In this document: positions 1-8,897 of the stretch, piece by piece
Numbering within the stretch: the first letter of the stretch is position 1
How the letters are laid out: each line of letters opens with the position of its first letter
NCBI GenBank assembly: GCA_948688495.1
Contig: CAPQSW010000015.1
Coordinates: 23,111 to 52,476 of the forward strand
Reading direction: 5' to 3'
Source of the DNA: an uncultured Lachnospiraceae bacterium
GTDB taxonomy: Bacteria > Bacillota > Clostridia > Lachnospirales > Lachnospiraceae
Length of the DNA: 29,366 bases
Made by a program: the position numbers and the translations under genes
Notes under the pieces: generated by a model
Databases searched by the model: none
Seen by the model: the letters and a program-made list of their open reading frames with translations, nothing else
Told to the model about the DNA's origin: nothing

Positions 1-336
1 CATAATAAGGGCGGACAGTATGAAGCCGATGATGTAGCCGCCGGTGGTGTTCATAATGATGCCGATGCCGCCGGTAAAACCGGAAAATACCGGGACGCCG
101 ATAAATCCAATCAGCAGATAAACCAGATAGGATACACAGCCGAATTTCGAGCCGAGCGTATACAGCGAGAAATAGATGGCAAGGTTTGTCAGTGAGATTG
201 GTACCGGTCCAATCGGCAGGGAAAATGGAGCCAGGATACAGGTGACAGCTGTCATCACACCGACGACGGCAAGCTGTCGGGTTGAAAATCCCGGTTTTGA
301 GGGTGTGTTATTTGTGGCTGTTGAAAAATTTGGCAT
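1..336 (-). CDS. bioY: Biotin transporter S component BioY (C-terminus outside window)
   Basis: This is the first 112 codons of a leftward gene; the rest lies off the left edge. After a short polar N-terminus rich in Ser/Thr/Asn, the translation has the BioY pattern: a first membrane helix (QLAVVGVMTAVTCILAPFSL), then IGPVPISLTN and a Gly-rich hydrophobic stretch (YLLIGFIGVPVFSGFTGGIG, then NTTGGYIIGF). In this family BioY is the membrane substrate-binding subunit that captures biotin, alone or with an ECF energizing module. The start is the ATG at 336, preceded by GAAAGGAG at good spacing. It lies 34 nt downstream of bioB and in the same direction, so the two probably share the BirA-regulated promoter at 1379-1431. 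Partial only because of the window edge. Confidence 0.93.
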   Translation of the reverse strand, partial: MPNFSTATNNTPSKPGFSTRQLAVVGVMTAVTCILAPFSLPIGPVPISLTNLAIYFSLYTLGSKFGCVSYLVYLLIGFIGVPVFSGFTGGIGIIMNTTGGYIIGFILSALIM

Positions 337-370
337 ATGGAATGCTCCTTTCGTAATATGAAAATCAGTT

Positions 371-1342
371 TTATGTACGGGGGTCCGGGTCGTGAACATC
401 AAACCCCATTTCCGTAAACATCTGAATGTCTTCGCGGATTTTATTTCCGACGGTTGTCAGCATATCTCCGGTGATGGTTGCATTTGCACCAGATTGAAAC
501 AGACATTTTCCGCCATCTTCGAAATATGCCCGTCCAGCGGCAATGCGGATATAAGCGGTGGGATTGATATAGCGGAACATGGCTACAGTGCGGATAATCT
601 CGTCCTCTGTCAAATGCGGCAGATGTCCAAAAGGAGTGCCCGGGATGGGGCGCAGCACATTTAAGGGGATAGAGAATATTTCGAGTTCAGAGAGCGAAAC
701 CGCCATATCCAAACGATCTTCCCAGGTCTCACCCATGCCGATGATGCCGCCGGAACAGACGTTAAGCCCTGCCTTCTTTGCCAGCCTAATTTTTTCTATC
801 TTGTCATCATAAGTGTGTGTGGTGCAGATATTCGGGAAATTCCGCCGCGAAGTTTCGATATTTTCGTGGTAAGTTTCCACTCCGGCAGCTTTCAGGCGCT
901 CAAAAGCCTCAAGGCTTAACAGACCGTTGGAAGAACACAGATGTATATCGCATTCCTTACGCAGCCGTCTGAAAATACGCACCAGTTTGTCCAAATCTTT
1001 CCCGGAAACCGTACGTCCTGCGGTGACAATGGAATAGGAATGCACGCCCGCAGCTTCTTTCTCTTTGCAGTCTCTTAAAATGGTTTCCTCATCCAGCATA
1101 TCGTAGGTTTCGCAACCAGTCTGGCTGGAAACGGACTGGGCGCAGAATTTGCAGTCTTCGCCGCATCTGCCGGATCGGCCGTTAATAATCGTACATAAGT
1201 GTACGCGGTTCTGGCAGAGTGATTTGCGGATCAGGTCAGCTCCTTCAGAAAGCGCTGAGAGGTCTGCGTGTTCAAACATGGACAAGTCGTCTGCGCGTGT
1301 CAGGCGGCGTCCATCTACAATTTCTTTTGCAAGTGTCTTCAT
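371..1342 (-). CDS. bioB: Biotin synthase BioB
   Basis: Radical SAM enzyme that inserts sulfur into dethiobiotin, the last step of biotin synthesis, in the cytoplasm. At 323 residues it has the normal family length. The radical-SAM cluster motif CxxxCxxC is at C60, C64 and C67 (GRCGEDCKFCAQS). Further family Cys residues appear in ILRDC, DIHLCSSNG and NVCSGGIIGMGE, and the Arg of YIRIAAGR fits the [2Fe-2S] cluster ligand known in this family. ATG start with AAGGAG upstream. No bioA, bioD or bioF is in the window. Paired with bioY, this suggests scavenging of biotin or dethiobiotin rather than full synthesis (inference; the other genes could lie elsewhere). First gene of the bioB-bioY operon. 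Confidence 0.97.
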   Translation of the reverse strand: MKTLAKEIVDGRRLTRADDLSMFEHADLSALSEGADLIRKSLCQNRVHLCTIINGRSGRCGEDCKFCAQSVSSQTGCETYDMLDEETILRDCKEKEAAGVHSYSIVTAGRTVSGKDLDKLVRIFRRLRKECDIHLCSSNGLLSLEAFERLKAAGVETYHENIETSRRNFPNICTTHTYDDKIEKIRLAKKAGLNVCSGGIIGMGETWEDRLDMAVSLSELEIFSIPLNVLRPIPGTPFGHLPHLTEDEIIRTVAMFRYINPTAYIRIAAGRAYFEDGGKCLFQSGANATITGDMLTTVGNKIREDIQMFTEMGFDVHDPDPRT

Positions 1343-1378
1343 AGCTTCTCCTTTATGTCAAGTTATCATCTGAGGGGT

Positions 1379-1431
1379 ATTATAAGGGAAAAAAAACACA
1401 TTGTCAACTAAAATAAAAAATTAGTTTACAA
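1379..1431 (-). promoter_or_regulatory. bioBY promoter with interleaved BirA-type operator
   Basis: On the minus strand TTGACA (1407-1402) and TATAAT (1384-1379) are separated by exactly 17 nt, a consensus sigma-A promoter for bioB. An inverted repeat, TTGTCAACTAA (1401-1411) and TTAGTTTACAA (1421-1431), overlaps the -35 box. It has one mismatch between arms, and 15 nt separate TTGTCAAC from GTTTACAA. This matches the known BirA biotin operator pattern in both sequence and spacing. Expected behaviour: repression when biotin is plentiful. BirA itself is not in this window. Confidence 0.88.
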
Positions 1432-1505
1432 TTGGCGTAACAGTTCAGCACAAAGGAAAACCATCTAAATAATCGAAATTGCGCATTTTTTGCGCGGAAA
1501 TAGAT

Positions 1506-1533
1506 TTGTTTTACCTAAAAATAATATTATAAT
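1506..1533 (+). promoter_or_regulatory. Candidate promoter of the giant lyase gene
   Basis: A perfect TATAAT (1528-1533) is preceded at 16 nt by TTGTTT (1506-1511), a weak -35. Just downstream, around the expected transcription start, ATGGAAAC occurs twice (1535-1542 and 1544-1551), a 9-bp-phased direct repeat that could bind a regulator. The -10 is convincing, the -35 is not. Confidence 0.5.
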
Positions 1534-1582
1534 AATGGAAACTATGGAAACATTTGAGAATAGGTAAAGAAGGAGAAAGACT

Positions 1583-4500
1583 ATGACGAACAAGAGAAAG
1601 CAGGGAAAAAAATGGAAACATTCTGTCTGGATGTCGCTGATACTGGCAGTAACAGTACTGGCGGGAAGCCTGCCGTTGTCTGGTCTAAACGTACAGGCGG
1701 CAGATGGTGACGTGCAAAATAAGATAGAGGTGTCAGATGATGCAGTACAGGCGCGGGCAGCCGCAGCCAGCAGTTTTAAACATCCAGGGCTGCTCCATAC
1801 CCAGGAAGGGTTCGAGAAGATGAAAGAGAATGTGGATAATAATGTCTCGCCCAACAAGGAGACCTGGGACGCATTGTGGTGGGATACATATTCCAATCCA
1901 GGCTGGCAGCCGCGTCCTTTGGAGGGCGTTACAAGAGGCGGCCGTGACAATATCAACCAGCTGCGCATTGATGTCAGGCGTGCCTATCAGAATGCATTGA
2001 TTTGGAAAATCAGCGGTGATGAAGCGCACGGAGAGGCGGCATGCCGGATTATTAATGCATGGTCGGCAAACATGAAATGGCTGGGTGGAAATGCAGACCG
2101 TTTCCTGGCGGCTGGACTTCAGGGGTATGAACTTGCCAATATCGGGGAAATGATGCGGGATCACCCCAATTTTGATACGGAAGGGCTGCAGAACCTTCTT
2201 TTGAATGTGTTCTATCCGATGAATGATGATTTTATGATTCGCCACAATGACGCCTATATTGGCAATTACTGGGCGAACTGGGAGCTCGCGAATCTTGCCT
2301 CCATGATTTCTATAGGTGTCTATTGCGACCGGGAGGACATTTATGAGCGTGCATTGAATTACTTTAAGACAGGCAAAGGCAACGGTTCCCTTTACCATAC
2401 GATGCCCTATGTCTTTGAGGAAAATGGGGGGCTTGTACAGTGGCAGGAGTCTGTGCGCGATCAGGGTCATACGACTTTGGGACTTGTCCTTGCCGGGGTA
2501 ATTATGGAGACGGCATGGAACCAGGGAGATGATTTGTACAGCGTATCGGATAATCGGTTTAAAAAGGCAGTAGAATATACGGTACAGTATAATTTACTTG
2601 TACAGGACGTACCGTCTACCGGTTACGAATACCGGAAAGGCAAAAACGGGCAGATCGAATGGATGGCAGGTATAAATCCTTATCAGAGAGGAAGCGGGCG
2701 TCCGATCTATTATCAGATGTATAACCACTATGTGAACCGTAAGGGACTTACCATGCCCAATGTAGCTCAGATGATAAAGAATGGAACCACTGAGAATAGT
2801 CCTTATATGGAGTGTGGCGCAGGTAACAGTCTGGATGAACTTGGATGGTACAGCCTTACCTATGCGAATCTGGATGAGCGGGTGGAGGATAGACCGGTGC
2901 AGGGCGATTTGTCGGACGGAGTGTACCGTATCCTCAGCGCTTCCAGTGGAAAATCCCTGGTGGTAAATGACGAGGGAAACCTTGCTTCCGCTGCAAAAGG
3001 CACCAGGAAGGATGAATGGTGGCTGGTGAAGAACAAGGGGGACGGAGAATATACGCTTACCAATATGGCGACTGGAAAGCGGATGCAGCTTAACAGCAAT
3101 GGCAACGCGGAAGAACATTACGGATATTATTCTTATGGAACCCAGATTGGCACCGGGGAGGCGACGGATTCGCTGGCGCAGAGCTTTGCATTTCTTCCAG
3201 AGAGTGACGGTTCCTTTCGGATTGTGCCGTCTTTGAATTTCCTGGTACTGGCGCTGGAAAACAACAGCACAGCGGACGATGCCAAAATTTTGCAGTGGAG
3301 GAATGATGCCCAGGGAGCGTATTGGAATTCCAATAACCCGGCGCAGCGCTGGACGGTGGAGAAGGCGACGGAACAGGTGACAACGTTTACGTTTGATGAC
3401 GCGGAAAGTGGATTTAAGACGGATTACGCATCCCTGGAAGGGGATGGTACGTTGATAAGTCATGGAAGTGGAAAGGCAATATCCCTGAACGGGAGCAGTG
3501 AGTATCGGACATTTGTGACGGCAACAGGCAAGAGCGTGATAGCCGGGGAGACGGAATTTACAGTATCCTTTGAACTGTGTCCAAAGGCAGGAAACGAGAA
3601 CTGGGTATTCTATGCTGCACCGGATAAGAAGCCTCAGGAGCAGGACAAAGCCACGTATATCGGCGTGAAAGAGAAGGATGGGACTGTCACGGTGCAAGTA
3701 TGTAAAAATGGCAGTGTTTCAGCGACGTCCGCGTCCGTGGGCGATGCGGCTGGGGCGGATAGCTGGTATAAGGCGGATGTAGTTTTTGACAGCACAGAGA
3801 CCATCCTGTATATAAATGGAAAGGAAATGGCAAGAACAGGCAGGGATTATGCAATTTCTGGCGTTCTGGACGAGAATGCCATTATGCTGCTCGGAAAAGC
3901 AGAGCTTGGAGATGGCAGTTACTATCATGGTGCAATTGATAATTTCAGGATTACAGGGCATGGCATGACGGCGGATGAGGTTTTGACGGAATCGGCAGAA
4001 TATGCCAAAGGAAGTTTGCCGGAGCTGTTGGCGGATTTCACGTTTGATGACGAAGAAACAGGATTTCGCGGCGGTGTGGCAGTTGCCAGAGGACCTCACA
4101 GCCTTCAGGATCATGATGGCGGCAAAGCGCTTTACTTAAATGGATGGAGAGATTTTCTTAAGGTAACGAAAGCGGACGGCAGTCCGATTGTCTCCGGTGG
4201 TCTTCTCAAGGAGATGACGATTTCCATGCAGGTGAGGCAGGAGGGCGGGATCGGCTGGGTACTCTATGCAGCCCCAGACAATACCAGCCCAATATATGGA
4301 AAAGAACAGTATATCGGCATCATGGACAGCGATGGAACCCTTACGGCACAGCGTTTTAAAAACCAGGGTGTACGCGCAGAGTATGCCGAAGGAAATGGAC
4401 GTTCTGGTATTTGGCGTCATATTGCGGTTGTGTTGACGGAGCATGATGTGACAATCTATGATAATGGGGAGAAGGTTGCAGAAAAGGAAAGCAACGTGCC

Positions 4501-7500
4501 GTTGTACGAGATTCTTGGAGGAGGCAGTATCTGGCAGATTGGTAAGGCAAACTGGGGAATGGGCGAGTTTTTCCAGGGACTGATTGATAATTATAAAGTG
4601 GTTTCCAGGGCATGGACAGCAAAAGAAGTTATGAAAGAAGCCCTGAAATATGTCGATAAAAGCCAGCTGCAGGCAGCAGTGGAGAAGCAGTATGCTGAGG
4701 AAGAAGAAAAATACAGCCAAGAGCGAGGACGCTGGGCAGCATATCAGGCGGCTTTGCAGAAAGCACATGCCGTATTGGCAGACGAGGATGCCATACAGTC
4801 GGAGGTAGACCGGACGGCGGAAGCTTTAAATAAGGTACAGGCATGGATGCGCCTCGATGAATCACTGTATGATTCCATAGAAGAATCCCATGAATCTGAA
4901 TATACCATAAACAGCTGGACGCCATATGCAAAGGCTCTGGCAGACGCGCAGGAAATGCGTGCGAATGAGACGACGGATGACGGGCTGACAGATGCCAGGG
5001 TACAAGCGGCGGCGAAGGCTCTGAAAGATACACAAAGCGCATTGCTTGGGAAGAATGCGGTGATTGAAAAAGCAAGGTCCGAGATTGCAGCGATCGGCAA
5101 CATAGCACTAACCCCGGACTGCAGCCGCAAGGTAATCCTGGCAAGACAGACCTGTGACCTGCTGGCAGAGGTAGAACTTACCCAGGTTACAAATCTGTCT
5201 CTGTTGGAGGCGGCAGAGGCGGCAATGGCAGACTATCTTGCAGAATTTACCTTTAACGATGATGAAACCGGGCTGATAGGAGGCCAGGCGGTCGCTAGAG
5301 GGGACTATACCATCCGAAATGGCGCCTTATATCTGGATGGAAACGGCAAGTGTCTGAAGGTAACAAAAGGTGATGGCAAAAGCCTTTTGCGTGGAAGGGA
5401 TGAATTGACGATTTCCTTTGCCGCGTGCCCGGAATCCGGAAACAGCAACTGGATGTTCTATGCGGCGCCGAATGAAAATGCGCAGGAGTTGAACCAGGAG
5501 ACATATCTTGGCATCATGGAATTTGAAGGGACGCTTACTTCTGAACGCTATAAAAACAGCGGAGCAAGGCCGGAATCGGCAAGTGTTGCGGGTGTTAACA
5601 CTTCCGGCTGGATGTATGTAACCCTGGTTTGTACAGGGGATAAGAGCACGATTTATATCAACGGAGAGGAAAAGGCAAGTAAGGAGAGCAGTATTGCCCT
5701 TTCAGATATTTTTGGTGAGAATGGCATTCTTCAGATTGGAAAGGCAAACTGGGGAAGCGGTGAATATTATACCGGTTATCTGGATAATTTTAAAATTTTG
5801 GGAACCGCTATGACAGCAGCGGAAATTAAAGCAGAGGCGGAAGCGTATCTGGGTACGGCTCTGGATGTCAAGAAAATACAGGAGACAATCCACCAGATTG
5901 ACCTTATTGGTCTTGTGGAGGCAAATGTAGATGTAAGAACTAAAATTACACAGGCAAGGGAGCTTTATGACAGTTTAAAGGAGGAGGAGCGAAAGCTTGT
6001 TACTAACTTTGATACCTTAGTGAATGCCGAGGAAGTTTATCTGGAGATGGCATCGGATGCAGAAGCGGTTCTGGGCGAGATTACCTTTGACAGCGGAGCA
6101 GAGGGAATGGCGAGTCCTGGCATGGCGGTGCAGGTGAATGGCACGCCGGTCTTTGCGGAGGATGCAGAGAGGGGGAAGGTTTTGTCCCTGGATGGAAGCG
6201 GAAGCGTATGGCTTGGTGTGACAAAGGAAGATGGATCTTCCCTGCTTACAGGTGTCGAGGAATTAACGGTATCTTATTACAGCAAGGCTTTACGCAGTGA
6301 TACCAACTGGGTGTTTTATGCGGCTCCTAATGCGGATGCACAGAGGTATGGAAATGAATATTATATTGGTATTTTGGAAAATGGCGGGAAGGTAAAGGCC
6401 GAGCGCTATCTAAACGGAAGGCAGGAAGCGCCTGAGGCATCTTATGGGGCAGGATGGAATCATATCGTAGCCGTATACAGTGCAAATGATATTAAGATTT
6501 ATGTGAATGGAGTGCTTACAGGGACAGCCGCAAACGGAGGTCCCCTGAAAGAAATTTTGGGTACGGAGAGTATCCTTCAGATTGGAAAGGCGAACTGGGG
6601 AGGCGGCGAGTATTTTCAGGGGCTTTTGGATGACGTTTCCATTTATAATTATGCATTCACAGAGCGGGATGTAAAGATCCTTGAGGGTACTATACCAAGT
6701 CCAAGACCAATAAAAGACAAGATCTTGGAGGCGAAGGTTGTCAATCAGGAGTACTATACCGCAGAGAGTTATAATGCGTTGCAGGCTGCAATTAAAGCAG
6801 CACGGAAGGCTGCGAATACTGTAACTACGGAGGCAGAAATTGAAGCGGCAGTGGCGGCATTACAGGAGGCTATGGATAAGCTCGAAAGACTGCCTTTAGA
6901 TGACAAGGCGTTGTCAGATAAGATTGAGGAAGCAAAAGCGATTGGACAGGGAAATTATACAAAAGAAAGTTTTGAAGCGTTGCAGGCAGCGATTGCAAGG
7001 GCAGAGGAAATAAGGGATAACGCGTTGCTTCAGGAGGAAGTGGATGAGGCATTAACGGCACTTCAGGCGGCGATTGACGGGCTGCAGGAAAAGGAAGACC
7101 CGGACAATCCAGATAATCCGGAAAACCCAGAAAACCCGGACAATCCAGAAAACCCGGACAATCCGGATAATCCAGAGCTGCCCAAAGTATTAGAAATGGT
7201 CAAATCTGTAAAGGCCGTGCAGCAAAGCACTGGGAAATATGTTAAAATAAAATTTAATAAAGTGGAGAAAGCGGTAAGTTATGATATTTACCGCTCCACA
7301 AAGCAAAAGAGCGGCTATAAGAAGATTGGCAATACGAAGAGTACCAGCTATATAGACAAAAAGACATCAACGGCAAAGACATACTATTATAGAGTACTTG
7401 CGAAGGCAGAAAGGGAAGAATGTAACAGTGCATTGAGCACAAAGTATGCGAAAGTCAAGGTCCTTGCGACTGCCAAAGTTAAGATAAAGGCTTCCCGGGG

Positions 7501-7750
7501 GAGGAAACTCACGGTTTCCTTTAAGAAAATTAAGGGAGCAAAGGGCTATGTGGTATATACTTCCACAAAGAAGAATAAAGGCTTCAAGGCTGTGAAGACG
7601 CTGAAAAAGGCGACAAAAGTAAAGACAGTAATCACGGCCAAGAAAAAGGTGAAGAAACTGTATGTGAGGGTCCGTCCTTACTATGTGGAAAAGAATCGGA
7701 GAGTCTATGGGGCATATTCTAAGGCCAAACTCGTAAAAGTGAAGAAATAA
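1583..7750 (+). CDS. Giant secreted multidomain polysaccharide lyase-like protein
   Basis: 2055 residues, exported. Residues 1-40 are a Sec signal peptide (basic KRKQGKKWK, hydrophobic core, VQA|ADG cleavage). About 65-430 resembles the alginate-lyase-type (alpha/alpha) toroid (Pfam Alginate_lyase; PL5/PL38-like), with NYWANWELANL near 227, RDQGHTTLGL and YEYRKGKNG. About 445-590 is a ricin-type beta-trefoil. Four LamG/concanavalin-like domains follow (about 599-809, 814-1019, 1218-1420 and 1494-1703), each with YAAP; three have IGKANWG. Helical segments lie between LamG 2/3 and 3/4, two FIVAR repeats at 1709-1836, a [DE]NP linker at 1844-1865, then two Lys-rich Fn3-like domains to the end. 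There is no LPXTG motif or C-terminal membrane segment, so it is probably free or held by the basic C-terminus. Substrate unknown; an acidic, uronate-containing glycan is inferred. AAGGAG precedes the ATG. Confidence 0.85.
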   Translation: MTNKRKQGKKWKHSVWMSLILAVTVLAGSLPLSGLNVQAADGDVQNKIEVSDDAVQARAAAASSFKHPGLLHTQEGFEKMKENVDNNVSPNKETWDALWWDTYSNPGWQPRPLEGVTRGGRDNINQLRIDVRRAYQNALIWKISGDEAHGEAACRIINAWSANMKWLGGNADRFLAAGLQGYELANIGEMMRDHPNFDTEGLQNLLLNVFYPMNDDFMIRHNDAYIGNYWANWELANLASMISIGVYCDREDIYERALNYFKTGKGNGSLYHTMPYVFEENGGLVQWQESVRDQGHTTLGLVLAGVIMETAWNQGDDLYSVSDNRFKKAVEYTVQYNLLVQDVPSTGYEYRKGKNGQIEWMAGINPYQRGSGRPIYYQMYNHYVNRKGLTMPNVAQMIKNGTTENSPYMECGAGNSLDELGWYSLTYANLDERVEDRPVQGDLSDGVYRILSASSGKSLVVNDEGNLASAAKGTRKDEWWLVKNKGDGEYTLTNMATGKRMQLNSNGNAEEHYGYYSYGTQIGTGEATDSLAQSFAFLPESDGSFRIVPSLNFLVLALENNSTADDAKILQWRNDAQGAYWNSNNPAQRWTVEKATEQVTTFTFDDAESGFKTDYASLEGDGTLISHGSGKAISLNGSSEYRTFVTATGKSVIAGETEFTVSFELCPKAGNENWVFYAAPDKKPQEQDKATYIGVKEKDGTVTVQVCKNGSVSATSASVGDAAGADSWYKADVVFDSTETILYINGKEMARTGRDYAISGVLDENAIMLLGKAELGDGSYYHGAIDNFRITGHGMTADEVLTESAEYAKGSLPELLADFTFDDEETGFRGGVAVARGPHSLQDHDGGKALYLNGWRDFLKVTKADGSPIVSGGLLKEMTISMQVRQEGGIGWVLYAAPDNTSPIYGKEQYIGIMDSDGTLTAQRFKNQGVRAEYAEGNGRSGIWRHIAVVLTEHDVTIYDNGEKVAEKESNVPLYEILGGGSIWQIGKANWGMGEFFQGLIDNYKVVSRAWTAKEVMKEALKYVDKSQLQAAVEKQYAEEEEKYSQERGRWAAYQAALQKAHAVLADEDAIQSEVDRTAEALNKVQAWMRLDESLYDSIEESHESEYTINSWTPYAKALADAQEMRANETTDDGLTDARVQAAAKALKDTQSALLGKNAVIEKARSEIAAIGNIALTPDCSRKVILARQTCDLLAEVELTQVTNLSLLEAAEAAMADYLAEFTFNDDETGLIGGQAVARGDYTIRNGALYLDGNGKCLKVTKGDGKSLLRGRDELTISFAACPESGNSNWMFYAAPNENAQELNQETYLGIMEFEGTLTSERYKNSGARPESASVAGVNTSGWMYVTLVCTGDKSTIYINGEEKASKESSIALSDIFGENGILQIGKANWGSGEYYTGYLDNFKILGTAMTAAEIKAEAEAYLGTALDVKKIQETIHQIDLIGLVEANVDVRTKITQARELYDSLKEEERKLVTNFDTLVNAEEVYLEMASDAEAVLGEITFDSGAEGMASPGMAVQVNGTPVFAEDAERGKVLSLDGSGSVWLGVTKEDGSSLLTGVEELTVSYYSKALRSDTNWVFYAAPNADAQRYGNEYYIGILENGGKVKAERYLNGRQEAPEASYGAGWNHIVAVYSANDIKIYVNGVLTGTAANGGPLKEILGTESILQIGKANWGGGEYFQGLLDDVSIYNYAFTERDVKILEGTIPSPRPIKDKILEAKVVNQEYYTAESYNALQAAIKAARKAANTVTTEAEIEAAVAALQEAMDKLERLPLDDKALSDKIEEAKAIGQGNYTKESFEALQAAIARAEEIRDNALLQEEVDEALTALQAAIDGLQEKEDPDNPDNPENPENPDNPENPDNPDNPELPKVLEMVKSVKAVQQSTGKYVKIKFNKVEKAVSYDIYRSTKQKSGYKKIGNTKSTSYIDKKTSTAKTYYYRVLAKAEREECNSALSTKYAKVKVLATAKVKIKASRGRKLTVSFKKIKGAKGYVVYTSTKKNKGFKAVKTLKKATKVKTVITAKKKVKKLYVRVRPYYVEKNRRVYGAYSKAKLVKVKK
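7103..7177 (+). repeat. [DE]NP-coding tandem 9-bp repeat in the lyase linker
   Basis: Eight consecutive 9-bp units (GAC/GAT/GAA followed by AAT/AAC and CCA/CCG) encode Asp/Glu-Asn-Pro triplets in frame. They form an extended acidic, proline-rich spacer between the FIVAR repeats and the Fn3-like domains. Such arrays can gain or lose units without breaking the frame. Confidence 0.9.
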
Positions 7751-7780
7751 AATTATGAATTAATTATATGAGACAGAGAA

Positions 7781-7818
7781 CCAGGCCGTAAGGGTAAGAA
7801 ATGCGGTCTGGATTTTCT
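7781..7818 (+). terminator. Weak rho-independent terminator after the lyase gene
   Basis: CCAGGCCG (7781-7788) pairs with CGGTCTGG (7804-7811), including one G-T wobble, and is followed by ATTTTCTAT. The 15-nt loop and interrupted T tract make it a moderate terminator 30 nt after the stop codon. Confidence 0.5.
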
Positions 7819-7868
7819 ATATTAATGATTGTAACAGTTCGGTCTAAAAATATTTATTTAGAAAGCTA

Positions 7869-7897
7869 TTGTAGGCTTGTCTTGTATGAATTATAAT
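7869..7897 (+). promoter_or_regulatory. Candidate promoter of the hemerythrin gene
   Basis: Perfect TATAAT at 7892-7897, with TTGTAG (7869-7874) 17 nt upstream as a poor -35. It lies just before the AGGAGGTG ribosome site of the gene starting at 7923. Confidence 0.4.
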
Positions 7898-7922
7898 TAT
7901 AGAAAGCGAGGAGGTGCAGGGA

Positions 7923-8741
7923 ATGTATCAGTTTACAGAAGACTGTCTGACGGGAATCCCGGAGATTGACGAAGAACACAGAAAGTTGTTCCGGCTGATT
8001 AACGAGACAATGGAATTATTACATAATGACAGGATGAAAGATAAGTACCGGGAAGTGCGTAGGATTCTTGCAGAGTTGGGGAGGTATACGAGTGTCCATT
8101 TTGCCAATGAGGAGGCATATATGGCATCCATCCATGATCCGGAACTGGATCTGCAGAAGAAGGAACATAGGGAATTTCGTCAAAAGATAGCTGTTTTGGA
8201 TGTTTCCGATTTGAGCGAATTGGACGATCAGCATGAGGCATTGGAAGAATTAATGCAGTATCTGACCCGGTGGCTGTATCACCATATTTTGGGAAGCGAT
8301 ATCCTGATCGGGAAAATGCCTCCGACAAAGGAGTGGCACGAGAGGGAAAAGCCCTGTGCTTTTACCGACGAATACCGGACAGGGATACCGTTGGTTGATG
8401 AAGAACATGAGCGCCTGTTTGAGATAATTGGAAGGGCGAATGAACTTGTGAAGGCGGAGCTTTTGCATGACAAGTATGATGAGATTGTTGGCATCCTGGG
8501 TGAGCTGAGGGAGTACACCAAAGAGCATTTCAGGGATGAAGAAGAGTACATGGAGAGCATTTCTTATCATGGGTTAAAAGCACAGAAAACAGCGCATGAG
8601 GCGTTTGTGTATAAGCTGGATAACTTGGATTTGGAACAGGTAGACGACAATCAGCAGGAATATCTTGAGGAATTGATGGAGTTTCTCTTTGGTTGGCTTT
8701 CTAACCATATTTTAAAGTCTGATAAGCTGATTGGGGTGTAA
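7923..8741 (+). CDS. Tandem-domain bacteriohemerythrin
   Basis: Cytoplasmic non-heme di-iron protein, known in bacteria for binding O2 or sensing O2/NO. The 272 residues hold two complete hemerythrin four-helix domains fused head to tail, each of the usual ~130-residue length. Counting from 7923, domain 1 carries EEH (H19), HFxxE (H59, E63), H82, and WLxxHIxxxD (H121, D126). Domain 2 carries H162, HFxxE (H202, E206), H225, and H262/D267. In both, the His usually found four residues before the H82/H225 ligand is Gln (QKKEH, QKTAH). The start is the ATG at 7923: the in-frame GTG at 7914 lies inside the AGGAGGTG ribosome site. No membrane or signalling domain is attached, so oxygen storage, scavenging or detoxification is likelier than chemoreception. 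Confidence 0.92.
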   Translation: MYQFTEDCLTGIPEIDEEHRKLFRLINETMELLHNDRMKDKYREVRRILAELGRYTSVHFANEEAYMASIHDPELDLQKKEHREFRQKIAVLDVSDLSELDDQHEALEELMQYLTRWLYHHILGSDILIGKMPPTKEWHEREKPCAFTDEYRTGIPLVDEEHERLFEIIGRANELVKAELLHDKYDEIVGILGELREYTKEHFRDEEEYMESISYHGLKAQKTAHEAFVYKLDNLDLEQVDDNQQEYLEELMEFLFGWLSNHILKSDKLIGV

Positions 8742-8897
8742 TAAGACATTATTTTGCCATCCATGGCTGGGCTGTTGTAAAAATGACTTGTAATTGCCGG
8801 GGGGACAGTATAAAATGGATAATATAAGATGTTCCCGGTGATAAGCAAACAGCAGCAATCACACATACATAGGGAAGAAGAAGGAGGTAACAGAGCA

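Noticed and set aside
8755..8770. GCCAT-CC-ATGGC inverted repeat after the hemerythrin gene as terminator
   Set aside because: Only 5 bp with a 2-nt loop and no T run downstream.
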